The notes beneath the pieces were generated by a model. The model was not told the origin of the DNA, ran no database searches, and worked only from the letters and a program-made list of their open reading frames with translations. A program made the translations under genes and the position numbers. A DNA stretch of 30,048 nt from Chara braunii (taxonomy: Eukaryota > Streptophyta > Charophyceae > Charales > Characeae): assembly GCA_003427395.1 (NCBI GenBank), contig BFEA01000017.1:4159220-4189267 (forward strand), given 5' to 3'. The stretch's first letter is position 1, and each line of letters starts with the position of its first letter. This document shows positions 1 through 9,918 of this stretch, in pieces.

Positions 1-32
<32 letters not shown>

Positions 33-48
33 CACACACACACACACA
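1..48. repeat. (CA)n microsatellite
   Basis: Uninterrupted CA dinucleotide run apart from one G at position 26. It begins at the window edge, so its full length is unknown. Confidence 0.95.
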
Positions 49-50
49 TT

Positions 51-100
51 AAAACGAGAATGAATCTTTTGCGATAACGCGGAAGATTCATTCTCGTTTT
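51..100. repeat. Perfect 18-bp inverted repeat (hairpin)
   Basis: Positions 51-68 are the exact reverse complement of 83-100, with a 14-nt spacer. The right arm contains AAGATTCATTCTCG, and a similar AGATTCATTC word begins the direct repeats at 21241 and 21412. It sits between a CA run and a GA run and may be a foldback element. No terminal duplication is visible. Confidence 0.8.
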
Positions 101-132
101 GATGAGAGAGACAGAGAGAGAGAGAGAGAGAG
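101..132. repeat. (GA)n microsatellite
   Basis: Purine-rich GA run directly after the 51-100 hairpin. Confidence 0.9.
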
Positions 133-218
133 GGCGTCAGCCAGTTTCTTACGCCGTTGTCGCGATTGGGGGGGGAGGTGCTGTTGCCGTTCTTGGGGCT
201 CCGTGTCGAGTGTCTTAA

Positions 219-668
219 GTGTGTTGCAAAGGTGTAGGCGGGCGTAGGCCTCAAGCGTCGGCTATCACGGGAGAAGTAGCTATGGCACGTAGCAATGGCC
301 TTTTTGGGTATAGGCCAGGGCACTTGAGATTCTACTGGAGCTGGGAGCCTATGCGCGAAGAGGGGGCTACAGTGGATGCTTGCTTGAGCTATAGTAAAAG
401 TGACGGGCAGGCAAGGTTAAGGATAAATGTCTACGGAGGGAAAGAACAGGAGATGAGGGAAGATGAGAAAATGCAAGGGGTGGTTACCGAGGCTCACAAC
501 AGGGCCGAACGGAGGTACCGGCGAGATGGGGTGACTGCTGCTCTAAAAGTTACTGCTACTTACCATGAAGAAGAGTCCTCCACGAGTACCACTGAGCAAG
601 AGCAACAAGAACTAGACCGGGATTCAAACGCAGAGTCTGAGGAAAGCGACGCTCTGACCCAACCCTGA
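219..668 (+). CDS. Unidentified 149-aa open frame
   Basis: The frame runs from ATG at 219 to TGA at 666-668. The product is charged: a basic centre (NRAERRYRRDG) is followed by an acidic, Ser/Thr/Glu-rich tail (EEESSTSTTEQEQQELDRDS). I recognise no domain, signal peptide or membrane segment. Upstream is GA-rich microsatellite DNA and downstream is GC-rich non-coding DNA, so no promoter or operon context supports it. It could be an exon, a gag-like remnant of a retroelement, or a chance frame in GC-rich sequence. The low-complexity C-terminus is compatible with any of these. Confidence that it is a real gene is low. Confidence 0.2.
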   Translation: MCCKGVGGRRPQASAITGEVAMARSNGLFGYRPGHLRFYWSWEPMREEGATVDACLSYSKSDGQARLRINVYGGKEQEMREDEKMQGVVTEAHNRAERRYRRDGVTAALKVTATYHEEESSTSTTEQEQQELDRDSNAESEESDALTQP

Positions 669-880
669 CACGGACTGGAGCAGTGGAAAAGGGAGCATCC
701 GCCGGTCGAGTCAGTGGAGGACGGACCCGAGGCCAGTTCGAGCCAGCGGAGGGACTGAGGCCGTGAGACGGTTATGTACGGTCGGCGTGAAGGCGCGAAG
801 GTGTGGAAGGAGAGGGATGCGCATGCACAGAGGGAGTCAGAAGAGAGAAGAGGCTATTCACGTCAACGCGGCTCGATTGA

Positions 881-1306
881 TGACGTCAGTTGACTCAGTT
901 CCAGTTGAGTCATGGTGGCAAGCAAAGGTCAACGGGGCAAGTGTGATAGAGGAAGCGGAGAAACACGTTTTTTTGGAACGAGTGAGCTCACTCGGGGGAT
1001 TTTGGGCTACGGAGGACTTCCTAGTTGACGTCATCAGTGACGAATGAGAGACACGAACTGGAGAGAGAGTCGGAATGGGCGCGCGTGTCCTCAGAAAGAG
1101 AAAGACTACTGTTGATGTCAGCATGAGTGTATGTCCTGCTACTCTCCACGTGTCTGACTACCCTCCACCACTGGTGCAGAGATGGGTGGGGCCGAACGCG
1201 TGGCCTAGGCTCTTGGGGTGATCGAGAACCAGAGCAAGGAGGTTGGGCGGCGAGTGAAAATATGGTTCTAGCGAAGCTCACTTAAGCCCCAAGGTTGACG
1301 TCAACC
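881..1306. promoter_or_regulatory. Cluster of bZIP-type palindromes (CRE/AP-1-like)
   Basis: TGACGTCA occurs exactly at 881-888, 1026-1033 and 1296-1303; the last lies inside the 14-bp palindrome GGTTGACGTCAACC. TGACTCA at 891-897 and TGAGTCA at 906-912 form an inverted pair. A perfect 16-bp palindrome CGAGTGAGCTCACTCG lies at 979-994. TGACGTCA and TGACTCA are classical bZIP binding sites, so this may be a regulatory region. It may also be a palindrome-rich repeat, since no convincing gene starts nearby. A 94-aa frame at 763-1047 overlaps it and shows no recognisable domain. Confidence 0.35.
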
Positions 1307-3414
1307 CCCCACTACTATCATCACCTGTAACACCGTGGAGAGGAGGGGGGCAGAGATGATAATGACGCGTCTAAGGGCGCGAAGGTGGTTACGGACGGTG
1401 GTGAGAATGACATGCAAAGAAACCAGTGAAAAGAGGCGTGCGAGATCTCTGAGTATGAGATGTCCTTGCGTTTGGTTGGTCATCGCTCATGGTCGCTTTC
1501 ATGTCTAGGTCAGTTGTATTGGCTACGTCTCGTGACGGTGATTGTTAGTGCTCGAGAGCAAAAGAGGAGAGTTTCGTGATCTGTTGGTCTAAGTGCAGAT
1601 CGGCGCAATTGAGCACACCGGTGCCTGATTTAGCCCCGTTCTATAAAGGTTGATCTTTACTATCGTGTTATTCTCCTGAATGAGACCGCCTTTTGAACTT
1701 TGTTACCATGGGTGCTTGGTTCCATGGTGGCAAAGCGCGACAGTCGAAGGTGCAGCGTCTAAACAAGGCAGGCGTTCCCTTTCTTTTGTGACTCATCTAA
1801 TTTGGGATCAACCTTGACACCCAAAGTTACCGTTTCAAGCGTTTCGTAGTCTACGTTGATCGCTACCAGTTGGTAATTTTTTTCCCATTAGTATTATCCT
1901 TTCCTTTTCTTGACCGTAAGGCAGATACTCATTGAGCTCATGCAACTGTTTGCATGTCCACGAACAAGATCCGACTACTTCTATATTGGTAGATGGTAAT
2001 GACACGAGTGCGGTCTTGCTTTTATTATCTTGCTGATTCTTAAAACCACTATTAATAGGGAGAGTCAAATCTTCATAAATGGGCTCACTGGTAAACTAAT
2101 TTCTGAGGTTGTGATCTTTGCATTTAAGGTTGAGTGTGGAAGCGAATAATATGGGGGGGGTCTGAGAAAAAAAGGAAGGACAAGGGATGAAAATAAGAGA
2201 GGGTTTGCGGGATGATGGTCAAACTTTGTAGAGGTTTGGGAAGTAATTGAAAACGATATAAAAAGACTTTGGGAGAACTACCATCCTACCTTCGCTCAAG
2301 ATCTCTTCTTACTTACCTCTGGAACTATCCTCTTGTGTTTGTTTGGTATTCAAGATTGCTTGATTGACATTTGAACCATCCCTCTTCGTTGGACCTTATT
2401 CTTGATTGTGACTAGGAGTTAGCGTCGCGCCCTTCGCCAAGAAAAAAAAAAGAGGGAAACATCACAGGGAGAGGCTGTTGGCTGAACCTGGCGAGCCTCG
2501 CATCTAGTATCGAGCTCTAGAGTTTATTAAAGAAGTAACTGTTCTAGCCTGTCAGTCAGTGTATATTTTCTCCACAAAAAGGGGTGAAGGTTGCTAGGCA
2601 GGGTAATCAAAACGTAATTATATTATATGTTTATGTGATTATTCATGCTCGCCTGATGAGAAAGAAACACGTAGTACTTAGAAGAGTTGCATATCTGCTC
2701 GCAAAGTTTCTAATTGATGGGGATTAGCGCCATCCCCTGATAACCTGACTGATTATGAGAGAGGGGGTCGTCAGTCGACACTAACTTTAAATCCTCCTAG
2801 AATGTGTCGTAATTAAAGCCTCGTGAGAAGTGAGGGCGTTGCCAGCATTATACCAGTAAAATGCCCAAAAGAGAATAATAGCGAGCTATTGAACGAGTAC
2901 TGAATCCCGAAAAGCTATGAGTGAAGACTGAACGAGTACTTCAAAGGAGATACTTAAAACGTGAGGTCGACGCGAGTCTGGTTCTACTCAAAATTCGGTC
3001 CAGGTTTAAGTCAAACTGCGCCACGGTTTCTCCTACTTGCTCATCGAGGGTTTTGAACTCTGCAACTCGGCTCGTACTCTACTTTACCCCGTCATCGGGC
3101 TCGAGTGCACGAAAAGCCTAGTATCCTGTATAAAAAATTTTGTACGCTATTCGGGTGAAGTTTCTGACTTGTGGTACATTGTGTGCTATTCGAGAATAGA
3201 TCCCGTCATTAATGTCCTGTCTGAAAGACGCTTCATGGAAAGTTTGGACGACGGTCATGCCTAGTGTCCACTAGGGAGACTGAAGTGAAAAGCGTCGCAG
3301 AGCTCCCTCGTACAGAACCAAGGTTTTGAACCAATCTGGTATCTATCTCTTTCCCTTTTCTTTTTTTTCTTACATGCTTTGGTTAATTGTTGGTAACTAT
3401 TATCCAATTAGTCT
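1307..3414. other. Non-coding stretch with no recognisable gene
   Basis: Only short open frames without recognisable motifs are present. A TATA-like word (GATATAAAAAG) lies at 2255-2265, followed by pyrimidine-rich sequence. That could be the core promoter of an old LTR, but no terminal repeats were found. Around 1707-1733 the words ACCATGG and CCATGGT form a short inverted pair. Confidence 0.5.
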
Positions 3415-4517
3415 GATCTGTACTACAGAGTGTTAGTACAGATCCCACTAAGTACGCAATGGTGCACTGCTTCTTTTGCAAGCAGTAGACGTATGAGTCC
3501 CCCTGACCATAGGACGTACGATTAAATTATGTGTTATGTGAATGTCCTTGCTGTGCAGGTGGAGTTTGTGTTCCTATAGCTCACTGTCTATTGTGTCTGC
3601 AGTGAGGGGACGTCAAGTGAACGTCAGTTCTAAAATGTGAAAAGGGAACAAGCCAGTCTGTATTCAGAGTAATCAAGTTGATCATGGCTTGACTGTGCAT
3701 TTGTATTTGCAGTATTGAGTACAGACAGGTCTTGCATTTGAACCCGTCGAGGAGCACATGAACCTGCCCCCAGTTTTGTCAGATCAAGGGGTTGGGCTCG
3801 TGCCTAGAGTTCTCAGGAAACTTACTTGAAGGGAGTCCATTGTGGGGTCGGCTTTGGGTGGCTGATGATTCATGATGAACTCCATAAGCAGATACGCAGT
3901 TCAGTCTAAACTCAATTGTGACGGCTCTGACAAGTATTTTTCACCTCGTTTTGGATAACTGTTTACTGCCTCTTTGGGGACCAGTGTCCAGATAACCTTT
4001 CGCTAACGACATCTCACATGTCACTCAGCCTATCTATACAGTGTATGAGCCTGCAGGCTAGACTTATATTCCACTATTATCTTGATTAGCTTAGACTATT
4101 TCAGGTAATCTCTGAGGATTTTCCCTACACCAGACAGCAATCTAGTTATGTGAAACAATATTGACGGTGCCTTGACGAACCATGTATGAGACAATTGTAG
4201 TTTTTATTCATGTACCTTCCCTGCAAGCCTTTGCCTAACTGATAAAAAAGGGAGTATGACCACACTCTGTCATACTCAAGTGCTAATGAGAGTCATCATC
4301 TGCTAGAGATTGTGCAAATAGGCAGGAGACGATGGTAATCAGTCACGCCACGCATCTTACGTGATTAGCAGTAATCTCTAATAACATGTAGTACTGGAAG
4401 CGTGAGAGTCGTGGATAAATACTATAAATAACACTCGAAAGAAAGTAGATAGTAATCGATGACCCCTTCGCACACCATCTGAGACAAAACTCTAGTTGAT
4501 ATCACCATGTAAGAATC
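3415..4517. repeat. Hairpin-rich non-coding region
   Basis: Perfect inverted repeats occur at 3415-3425/3434-3444 (GATCTGTACTA, 11 bp) and 4252-4260/4269-4277 (GAGTATGAC, 9 bp). Shorter ones are ACTGCTT/AAGCAGT near 3465-3488, CTCACTG/CAGTGAG near 3580-3606, the palindrome AGCCTGCAGGCT near 4050, and GAATCTG/CAGATTC near 4510-4535. The loops of the two longest share ACACTCT, read on the minus strand for the first and the plus strand for the second. No open frame of note is present. The hairpins may belong to a dispersed element family. Confidence 0.5.
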
Positions 4518-5409
4518 TGACCTAGGCCCAGATTCAGAGCACATGTCCAGACGGGCCCGGAAAAGAGGGGAGTAGTCGGTAGATTTATACAGCTTGGAGA
4601 CTCTGTTGTATCATCAGCCTTTACCGAAAGTAAATTCAATCATTATTTATCTATCAAGGACTCTCGTTGAAGGACATAGCTGGTCAGTCGTGGCTGTTGA
4701 TCTTGTACTTCGAATGCTACAAACACTGAACGCTTCGATCGCCGACAAAATAGTGAAAACTCCCATGATCATTGTTTAGCTGCAATTACGATTAGGTAAT
4801 TGCTCAAACTCCTACTTCCGTTGATCCTTCTAGCATTATAACCGAGAGACAGTACGAAGGGCCCCCACAAATAAATGAAAATTGGTGAGACTGTGAGAGT
4901 AACCTACACACTGCTTCGCGGCAAAACTGAAGGCTGGGAAGAAAGAGTGGCACAGGACCTTCGTCGTTAAACAAGGCTCGTGATGAACTATGCACTGACT
5001 CTGATGAAAGATCGGACAATGATTGAATACACCTACTACATTCATGGATCAGACGGAAGATTGCATAGCACCTTCTCATTGGAAGGATCTGCTGAGGAAG
5101 CAAAGAGGGTTGTTGCTGATGATTAATAAGAAAGTTTAGTCACATATTCCAAGAGAGACGAACATGCATCAAACAGAAACAGATTAGAAAGGTCGAACCA
5201 GAATCAGAGGCAGGTCACTTCTGGACACACGGTACATCATCAGAGCACAAGCAGCAAGCGAATCAGCCAGTAAACCTAAGAAAGGCAAAGGAGCAGCAAC
5301 TATCACACACATGAGTACAGTACAGTCATTCCCAGTCAGTGTATCAGTCTTGGCCAACCTCAACCAGATAGCTCTTAAAGAGGGCTTTTAATACCGGTAT
5401 GTCAGTGGA
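4518..5409. other. Non-coding or highly decayed stretch
   Basis: Short overlapping frames on both strands (for example around 4594-4779 and 4804-5103) carry no recognisable motif and are interrupted by stops. I see nothing in it that can be assigned. Confidence 0.4.
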
Positions 5410-5760
5410 GTGGGTTACAAACGGGAAGATCTGTCAATCTTCGTTGTTCTTACCGTCTTTGCTAAAGGAACCATTTATGATTTGAGGATATATCTAAAGA
5501 ACGACAAAGAGGTTTATGAGCACTTTGATCCAGTTTGGTTATCAGCGGCCAGGTACCTTGAGAAGAAAGAGAGGGAGTTTGATGAGAGTGATACCAAATT
5601 GATCCGTAGTTTTTGTCCCAAGCTCTACACCGACTACCCCAGGCCACCAGTGCCTCTTCCTCTCACTGACGGTTCTTGTTGGAGTAACCTGGTTGATCTT
5701 GCAAAGAGGTATATTTTCTCTGCAGCAATTGACTTCAAGGCAGTGACAGAGTCTTCATAA
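5410..5760 (+). CDS. Unidentified 116-aa frame, possible exon
   Basis: The frame starts at ATG 5410 and ends at TAA 5758-5760. Its composition resembles a real protein more than most frames here. A mixed hydrophobic/charged N-terminal half contains YDLRIYLKNDKEVYEHFDP and a basic helix-like segment (RYLEKKEREFDESD). A proline stretch (YPRPPVPLPL) and a C-terminal helix-like segment ending TESS follow. I recognise no family, signal peptide or transmembrane helix. The upstream 900 bases hold only broken frames, so it may be the last exon of a decayed gene or part of a transposon. No TATA box or clear splice acceptor could be fixed. Treat it as hypothetical. Confidence 0.3.
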   Translation: MGYKREDLSIFVVLTVFAKGTIYDLRIYLKNDKEVYEHFDPVWLSAARYLEKKEREFDESDTKLIRSFCPKLYTDYPRPPVPLPLTDGSCWSNLVDLAKRYIFSAAIDFKAVTESS

Positions 5761-6590
5761 TTTCGACGTCTCAGAGGAGAGATTTTTTCTAGGTCATATC
5801 TCCCCACTTTGTGCGAGGAGTTTTGCGCTATGGTTGACTTCCGTATTATGACCCTCGGATGAAAGTGTTCGGAACTTGCAGACTTTAGGTGGCTCTATAT
5901 CCAGAGACCACAATCTCAGGGAGTACATGGGCACGGCTCAAGGCACAAGAAACATGCAGCCAAGTGAGAGATTGAGTGAATGACGCAGAGGGATGAGTGA
6001 GGACTCTTGACTGGTGCAGGCCATGCTCACTTCATATGTACTCTCCGTGTTATTATGAGTTCTCATTCTTCCCTCATTTACCCTTGTCCTTGCTTGAGTC
6101 AGTCAGTCTTGTATGGACTACATCGTTTTGCTTGGTGATCATGTTCTCTGATGATGCTGTCACAATTCTCAAAGTTAGTAAATTAGCAAATTGATGCATG
6201 CATGACATATCAGAATTTCTTTTTTTATTTATTATTTGCATGGTTTTCGGTTGTTCTGAATCAAAATAAATGATTCCTAAGATCGGGGACCGGCGAAGAC
6301 CGCAATTGAAGGGTCTCGCTCGAAGCCGGACGCACACAACAGGAAGGGATTTGCTTTAATTAATTTATTTTATTTATTGCAAAAACAACCAAACCCTGCA
6401 TGACAACCTGTTGGCTTTCTAGTTGCCTGAAGGGGCCCGACTAGAAAAAGTGCGACACCGGCCCCCCGTGTTTTTTTGCAACATAACATGGATACTGTTT
6501 TCCCAAAAAAAAAAAAAAAAAAACAAATCTATGTTGGTTCCTACGTGCCTGGGCAAGCTTGGTGCCTGCCACCTAGAAATAGGGCACCGC
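5761..6590. other. AT-rich non-coding stretch with an A-run
   Basis: AT-rich sequence around 6180-6380 includes repeated TTTATTTATT words. A pure A-run lies at about 6505-6523. No gene is visible. Confidence 0.5.
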
Positions 6591-6695
6591 CACACCACTC
6601 TCGAAATGTGCAAAATGAGAATGAGCTTCCCTCTAGAACATGGTCAGATGCACGGACCACATTTTTGTTTTTTTTCACATTTCGAGAGTGGTGTG
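6591..6695. mobile_element. 105-bp MITE with perfect 20-bp terminal inverted repeats
   Basis: The left end CACACCACTCTCGAAATGTG (6591-6610) is the exact reverse complement of 6676-6695. The interior is non-coding. A second, diverged copy lies at 15606-15709, with matching interior words (GAGAATGAG versus GAGAGTGAA, CTAGAACATGG versus CTAGAATATGG). A short size, no coding capacity, terminal inverted repeats and two dispersed copies fit a non-autonomous DNA transposon. No target-site duplication could be fixed, so the superfamily is not assigned. Confidence 0.75.
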
Positions 6696-6714
6696 ACGAC
6701 AGACCGTTCCTCCG

Positions 6715-6867
6715 TCGGCATTGAGCAAACTGCTGATGTTCGTAGGGGGAGGCGACTGTCACATCGAAGAAGCTTGGTCCTGATGCTATGAGCTGACCCC
6801 TGGACAGTATCGCCCACATGCAGGTTGGCTGGAGCTCCTGTATGTTCCCTCGTAGGAGGTTTGAACC
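6715..6867 (+). repeat. Dispersed repeat A, copy 1 (lacks the nested element)
   Basis: It begins CGGCATTGAGCAAACTG and includes CTGATGTTCGTAGGGG, TATCGCCCAC and GTTCCCTCGTAG. The same order of words occurs at 10704-10999, but there a palindromic element splits it between the TGTCCCC and TATCGCCC parts. This copy therefore represents the empty form. Confidence 0.65.
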
Positions 6868-7480
6868 TTTTTTCCCACCACCAGTACCTTTCCCAGCTAG
6901 TTTGCCATAACATGCCGGGTAACACAGGAGGCCGGCGGAGTTCGGTGCTACTGGACCGAAATGGCTGGTGGTGCCGGCCAAAATGAGGCCCGCGCCGGTT
7001 CATTTTTTTTTTCCGGCGCGCAGTGCAATTTTAGGCTCGGCATCTATAGCTTAGAAAGGTACTGGTGGTTTAACAATGTGGGCCTATCTTCTCCTCATTG
7101 GGGGACAGCTATATGGGGCTGGCCACAGCACTGTCGAAAGGCAAAAAAATTGACGGCTGTCAGAATAAATTTGACAGCCTCCTTTGGACAGTTTGCCCCC
7201 CTTTAGCCACACAACACTGTAGAATGGACGCACTTCTGAATGCAAGATGGAAAAAGATGAATGCGCCTGAGGGTACAACAAACATTAGTCCATCCCGACC
7301 TCACGCCCACTCACCAAATTTCGACGAGAAGTCGATGGCGCGCCGAGGACTCTTGAAAGCATCGGAGTAGCAGGATGGGGATTCAACAACTTTCGAAAGG
7401 AGGTGTAGAGAAGCATTCTCTGTTAACTTGAGAATTTTCTTCCCGTCTCCAATTTCGACAGGCTGTGTGGCCAAGAGAAA

Positions 7481-7865
7481 GGGCCTGGTTGCACTACTCG
7501 CCATCCGCCAAGTTTGGGGAGTAGGCCCGTGGTTGCACTTACTTGCCAAACTTGGCACGGAGAGAACCTGTCAGAATGCTCTCCACAAGTTCGCAACAAC
7601 TTGTGGCGGGTAAACTAGTTTTCTCCGCCTGTCACATCCCTCTTGTGGAGGGTGGTCCTAAGGACCCCTCCACATAATGACTTTATGGCGAGTAATCCAG
7701 CCTCACGGCTAGAGATCTCGCGGCCAACCGCTTTTAATTTTCTGATGAACAGAACCCTGGCGAGTAGGTGCAACCAGAACTCCTATTCGCCATGATTAGC
7801 AAAAATTCCACTGTCCACCAGCCCGCCACGATTTGTGGCCGATGGTGAGTAGTGCAACTAGGCCC
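7481..7865. mobile_element. 385-bp foldback/MITE-like element with 25-bp terminal inverted repeats
   Basis: The 25 bases at 7481-7505 match the reverse complement of 7841-7865 with two mismatches. The termini are GGGCCT...AGGCCC and both arms contain GCACTACTC. The interior repeats GCACTTACT at 7535-7543. It also carries two further hairpins: GCCAA/TTGGC around 7545-7555 and CCACAAGTT/AACTTGTGG around 7582-7605. There is no coding capacity. AAA flanks both ends and could be a 3-bp target duplication, but that is too short to be convincing. It is probably a non-autonomous DNA transposon related to the palindrome family at 15-17 kb. Confidence 0.65.
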
Positions 7866-7965
7866 AAACTATCGACAAAGGTGTTTTCGACAGTGGTGTG
7901 GCGAGTCCCTATATATTTTCTCTCACCTCACATATTGGCTTTCTGCCATGTCATGGAACATATCT

Positions 7966-8000
7966 TTTTCCTTTCTTTTCTTTTCTTTTCTTTTCTTTTA
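7966..8000. repeat. (CTTTT)n pentanucleotide repeat
   Basis: Pyrimidine-rich tandem run of CTTTT units in otherwise ordinary non-coding DNA. Confidence 0.85.
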
Positions 8001-8326
8001 TCTATGTACATAAAAATCCCAGGCGGTTGTAGAGGCCATGGACCATATATTTTTCCTTTCACTACCTGCCACTACTCCTAAGGCTGTACAGAGGCCCCCT
8101 GGGCCACGGTTCCACCAGCACACGAGTCATGGCCTATTACGACCTGTGCGGCACTGTAAGAAAAGGAAGAAAAGTACCTTTTAAAGACTTCAAAAAGAAA
8201 GTGGCGATGTCACATTTCCCAAGATGGGAAGGAGGCCGGCTTTTGAATGTGCTGCCGTCCCACTAACGCTCCCGTCTCCTCCCCCTGCTCCCCACCCAGC
8301 CAATGCCTAATCAGGACAGAGTGGTA

Positions 8327-8391
8327 GGTGACTGTTGCAGTCACCCGTACCACTGCGAGGGAGTCCCTTCGTGTGCCTGATGGGACTCCCT
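8327..8391. repeat. Two adjacent perfect hairpins
   Basis: GGTGACTG (8327-8334) pairs with 8338-8345 across 3 nt. AGGGAGTCCC (8358-8367) pairs with 8382-8391 across 14 nt. They follow each other closely and could form a double-hairpin element. Confidence 0.6.
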
Positions 8392-8433
8392 TCTCTGACG
8401 GTTGCCATGCTGAAGCGTGCAGTTCATATATCT

Positions 8434-8493
8434 TGAGAGAAAAATAAAGTACGGGATAGGGACTGAGAGAAAAATAAAGTACTGGATAGGGTT
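8434..8493 (+). repeat. Tandem duplication of a 30-bp unit
   Basis: Units at 8434-8463 and 8464-8493 both start TGAGAGAAAAATAAAGTAC. They differ at a few bases near the end. Confidence 0.85.
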
Positions 8494-8676
8494 ACAATTG
8501 ACCGGGAAAAAGAAGGGGGTCAAAACCATGCCCTTGGAGTACTTGATTTTTTTAAGAGCTGGCAATCAAAATGAGTCTTTCTATTTTCTTTTTTTTTTTT
8601 CCTTTTTTTTTTCAAACTGCCATTTTGCCCAAGGCCAGAATGCAATGGTACTAGTTCCAGATTCAGGGGAGAGTAA

Positions 8677-8844
8677 GGGGCCAGATCCCACTGGCAAAGA
8701 GGGTTGGAAGAAATGTCTGAATCAGGACGTGTTTGTGGACAGGTTCGAAAATTTGTGATTGATCTACTTTTCTGCACCTCTGCGTGGAACACGTCCAGAT
8801 TCAGACATTTCTTCCAATCCTCTTTGCCAGTGGGATTTGGCCCT
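8677..8844. mobile_element. 168-bp long-stem inverted repeat (foldback or small-RNA-precursor-like)
   Basis: The arms 8677-8733 and 8788-8844 (57 bp each) are reverse complements with about four differences, separated by a 54-base spacer. The arms contain CCCACTGGCAAAGAG and GAAGAAATGTCTGAATC. Because the arms mirror each other, similar peptide frames appear on both strands; these are not genes. It could be a foldback MITE or a locus whose transcript folds into a long hairpin. Confidence 0.7.
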
Positions 8845-8966
8845 AAGGTCTCCAACCTACTTCATGAGGTGGAGCCCCTCCCCTGTGACAGATCGTATAG
8901 TAGGAAATTCAGAAAAAGAAGGGAATCAGAAACAAAAGAGAATCAGAAAATAGACAAGAAATTGGA

Positions 8967-9178
8967 CTACTGTAGGAAAGCACCGAACTGGAAATCCCCA
9001 GTACAGGCATCAATGGATGCCAAGGAGGGGTTGCATGCCCAATGACGGCGGAACCACTTGACCCCAGCACCCAGATTTCGTGTTTGGCCAATCTTTTTGT
9101 CCCAATCCAAGCAGATAATGTGCCGAAGGTCCCTCTGTAGAGAATGAAGCACTTGCTGAACGGAAGGAGGCTCGCCAT
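8967..9178 (-). pseudogene. Unidentified coding-like fragment
   Basis: On the minus strand an open stretch reads through segments such as LHSLQRDLRHIICLDWDKK and GVKWFRRHWACNP before a stop at 8967-8969. Its 5' side runs into an A/T homopolymer tract (9179-9222). Clustered Trp, Cys and His suggest a real ancestral protein, perhaps from a mobile element, but I cannot name the family. There is no upstream promoter or continuing frame. Confidence 0.25.
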
Positions 9179-9222
9179 TTTATTTTTTTTTATTTTTTTT
9201 AATTTTTATTTTTTTTTTGGAA
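9179..9222. repeat. A/T homopolymer-rich tract
   Basis: Runs of T broken by single A or AA. It may be a retroposon tail or low-complexity DNA. Confidence 0.7.
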
Positions 9223-9918
9223 CAAAGCTCCAATCTATTCGTGGGGAGCAACATGTGCTGGGAACCGGGCCCAGCGTCCCATATAGAAAATTACATAGGA
9301 TTTTGAAAAAGTTTTGAGAATTTGCAGTACCAGGGCCACCACCTGGCTTTGGCTAAGGGCTAGATTAAGAGATGCAAACAAGCTACGGAAAATAGGCAAA
9401 AATTCAGGAGAAGAAGAAGAAGAATGATGACAATCAATCGCCAATTGCTTCTGCACACGCTTACTGAGAATCAGCGATGAAACTTCCAACGTGTTACATG
9501 CTCAAATGCTCAAACGCGCACATTTTCCTCTACATGTTTCAACCGGCTGCGCGCCGGTCTCATCAGGAGGCGATCTGCTATACCCAGCCTTACGGCTCCC
9601 ACCAGCACTATACCACCCATGAGCTGCGAGGACCATTGCGGCCTTGCCCTCGACTTATAGGCAGGGCCTTCCCTTGCGGGTGCGGCCTAGCTTTCTGCTA
9701 TGCTGTGATTGGCTCATCCATCCTACAGCGGATCTGACTAGTCCGCGTAGCCGTCCAACCCGCCGTTCGTCAGGCCTCTGCGCCGCGCTGGACTGCCCAG
9801 GTAGTCTCAGGTAGTTCACGTGTGTACCACCTCGATTTCAAATTCAAATTTCCCACTTTGCACACGTCTTCCCGCTCAAAATCCGTTATCCACTACCTAA
9901 CTATTACACGCATACTCT

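Noticed and set aside
763-1047. 94-aa plus-strand frame
   Set aside because: It overlaps the palindrome cluster, has no recognisable motif, and overlaps other frames of similar length.
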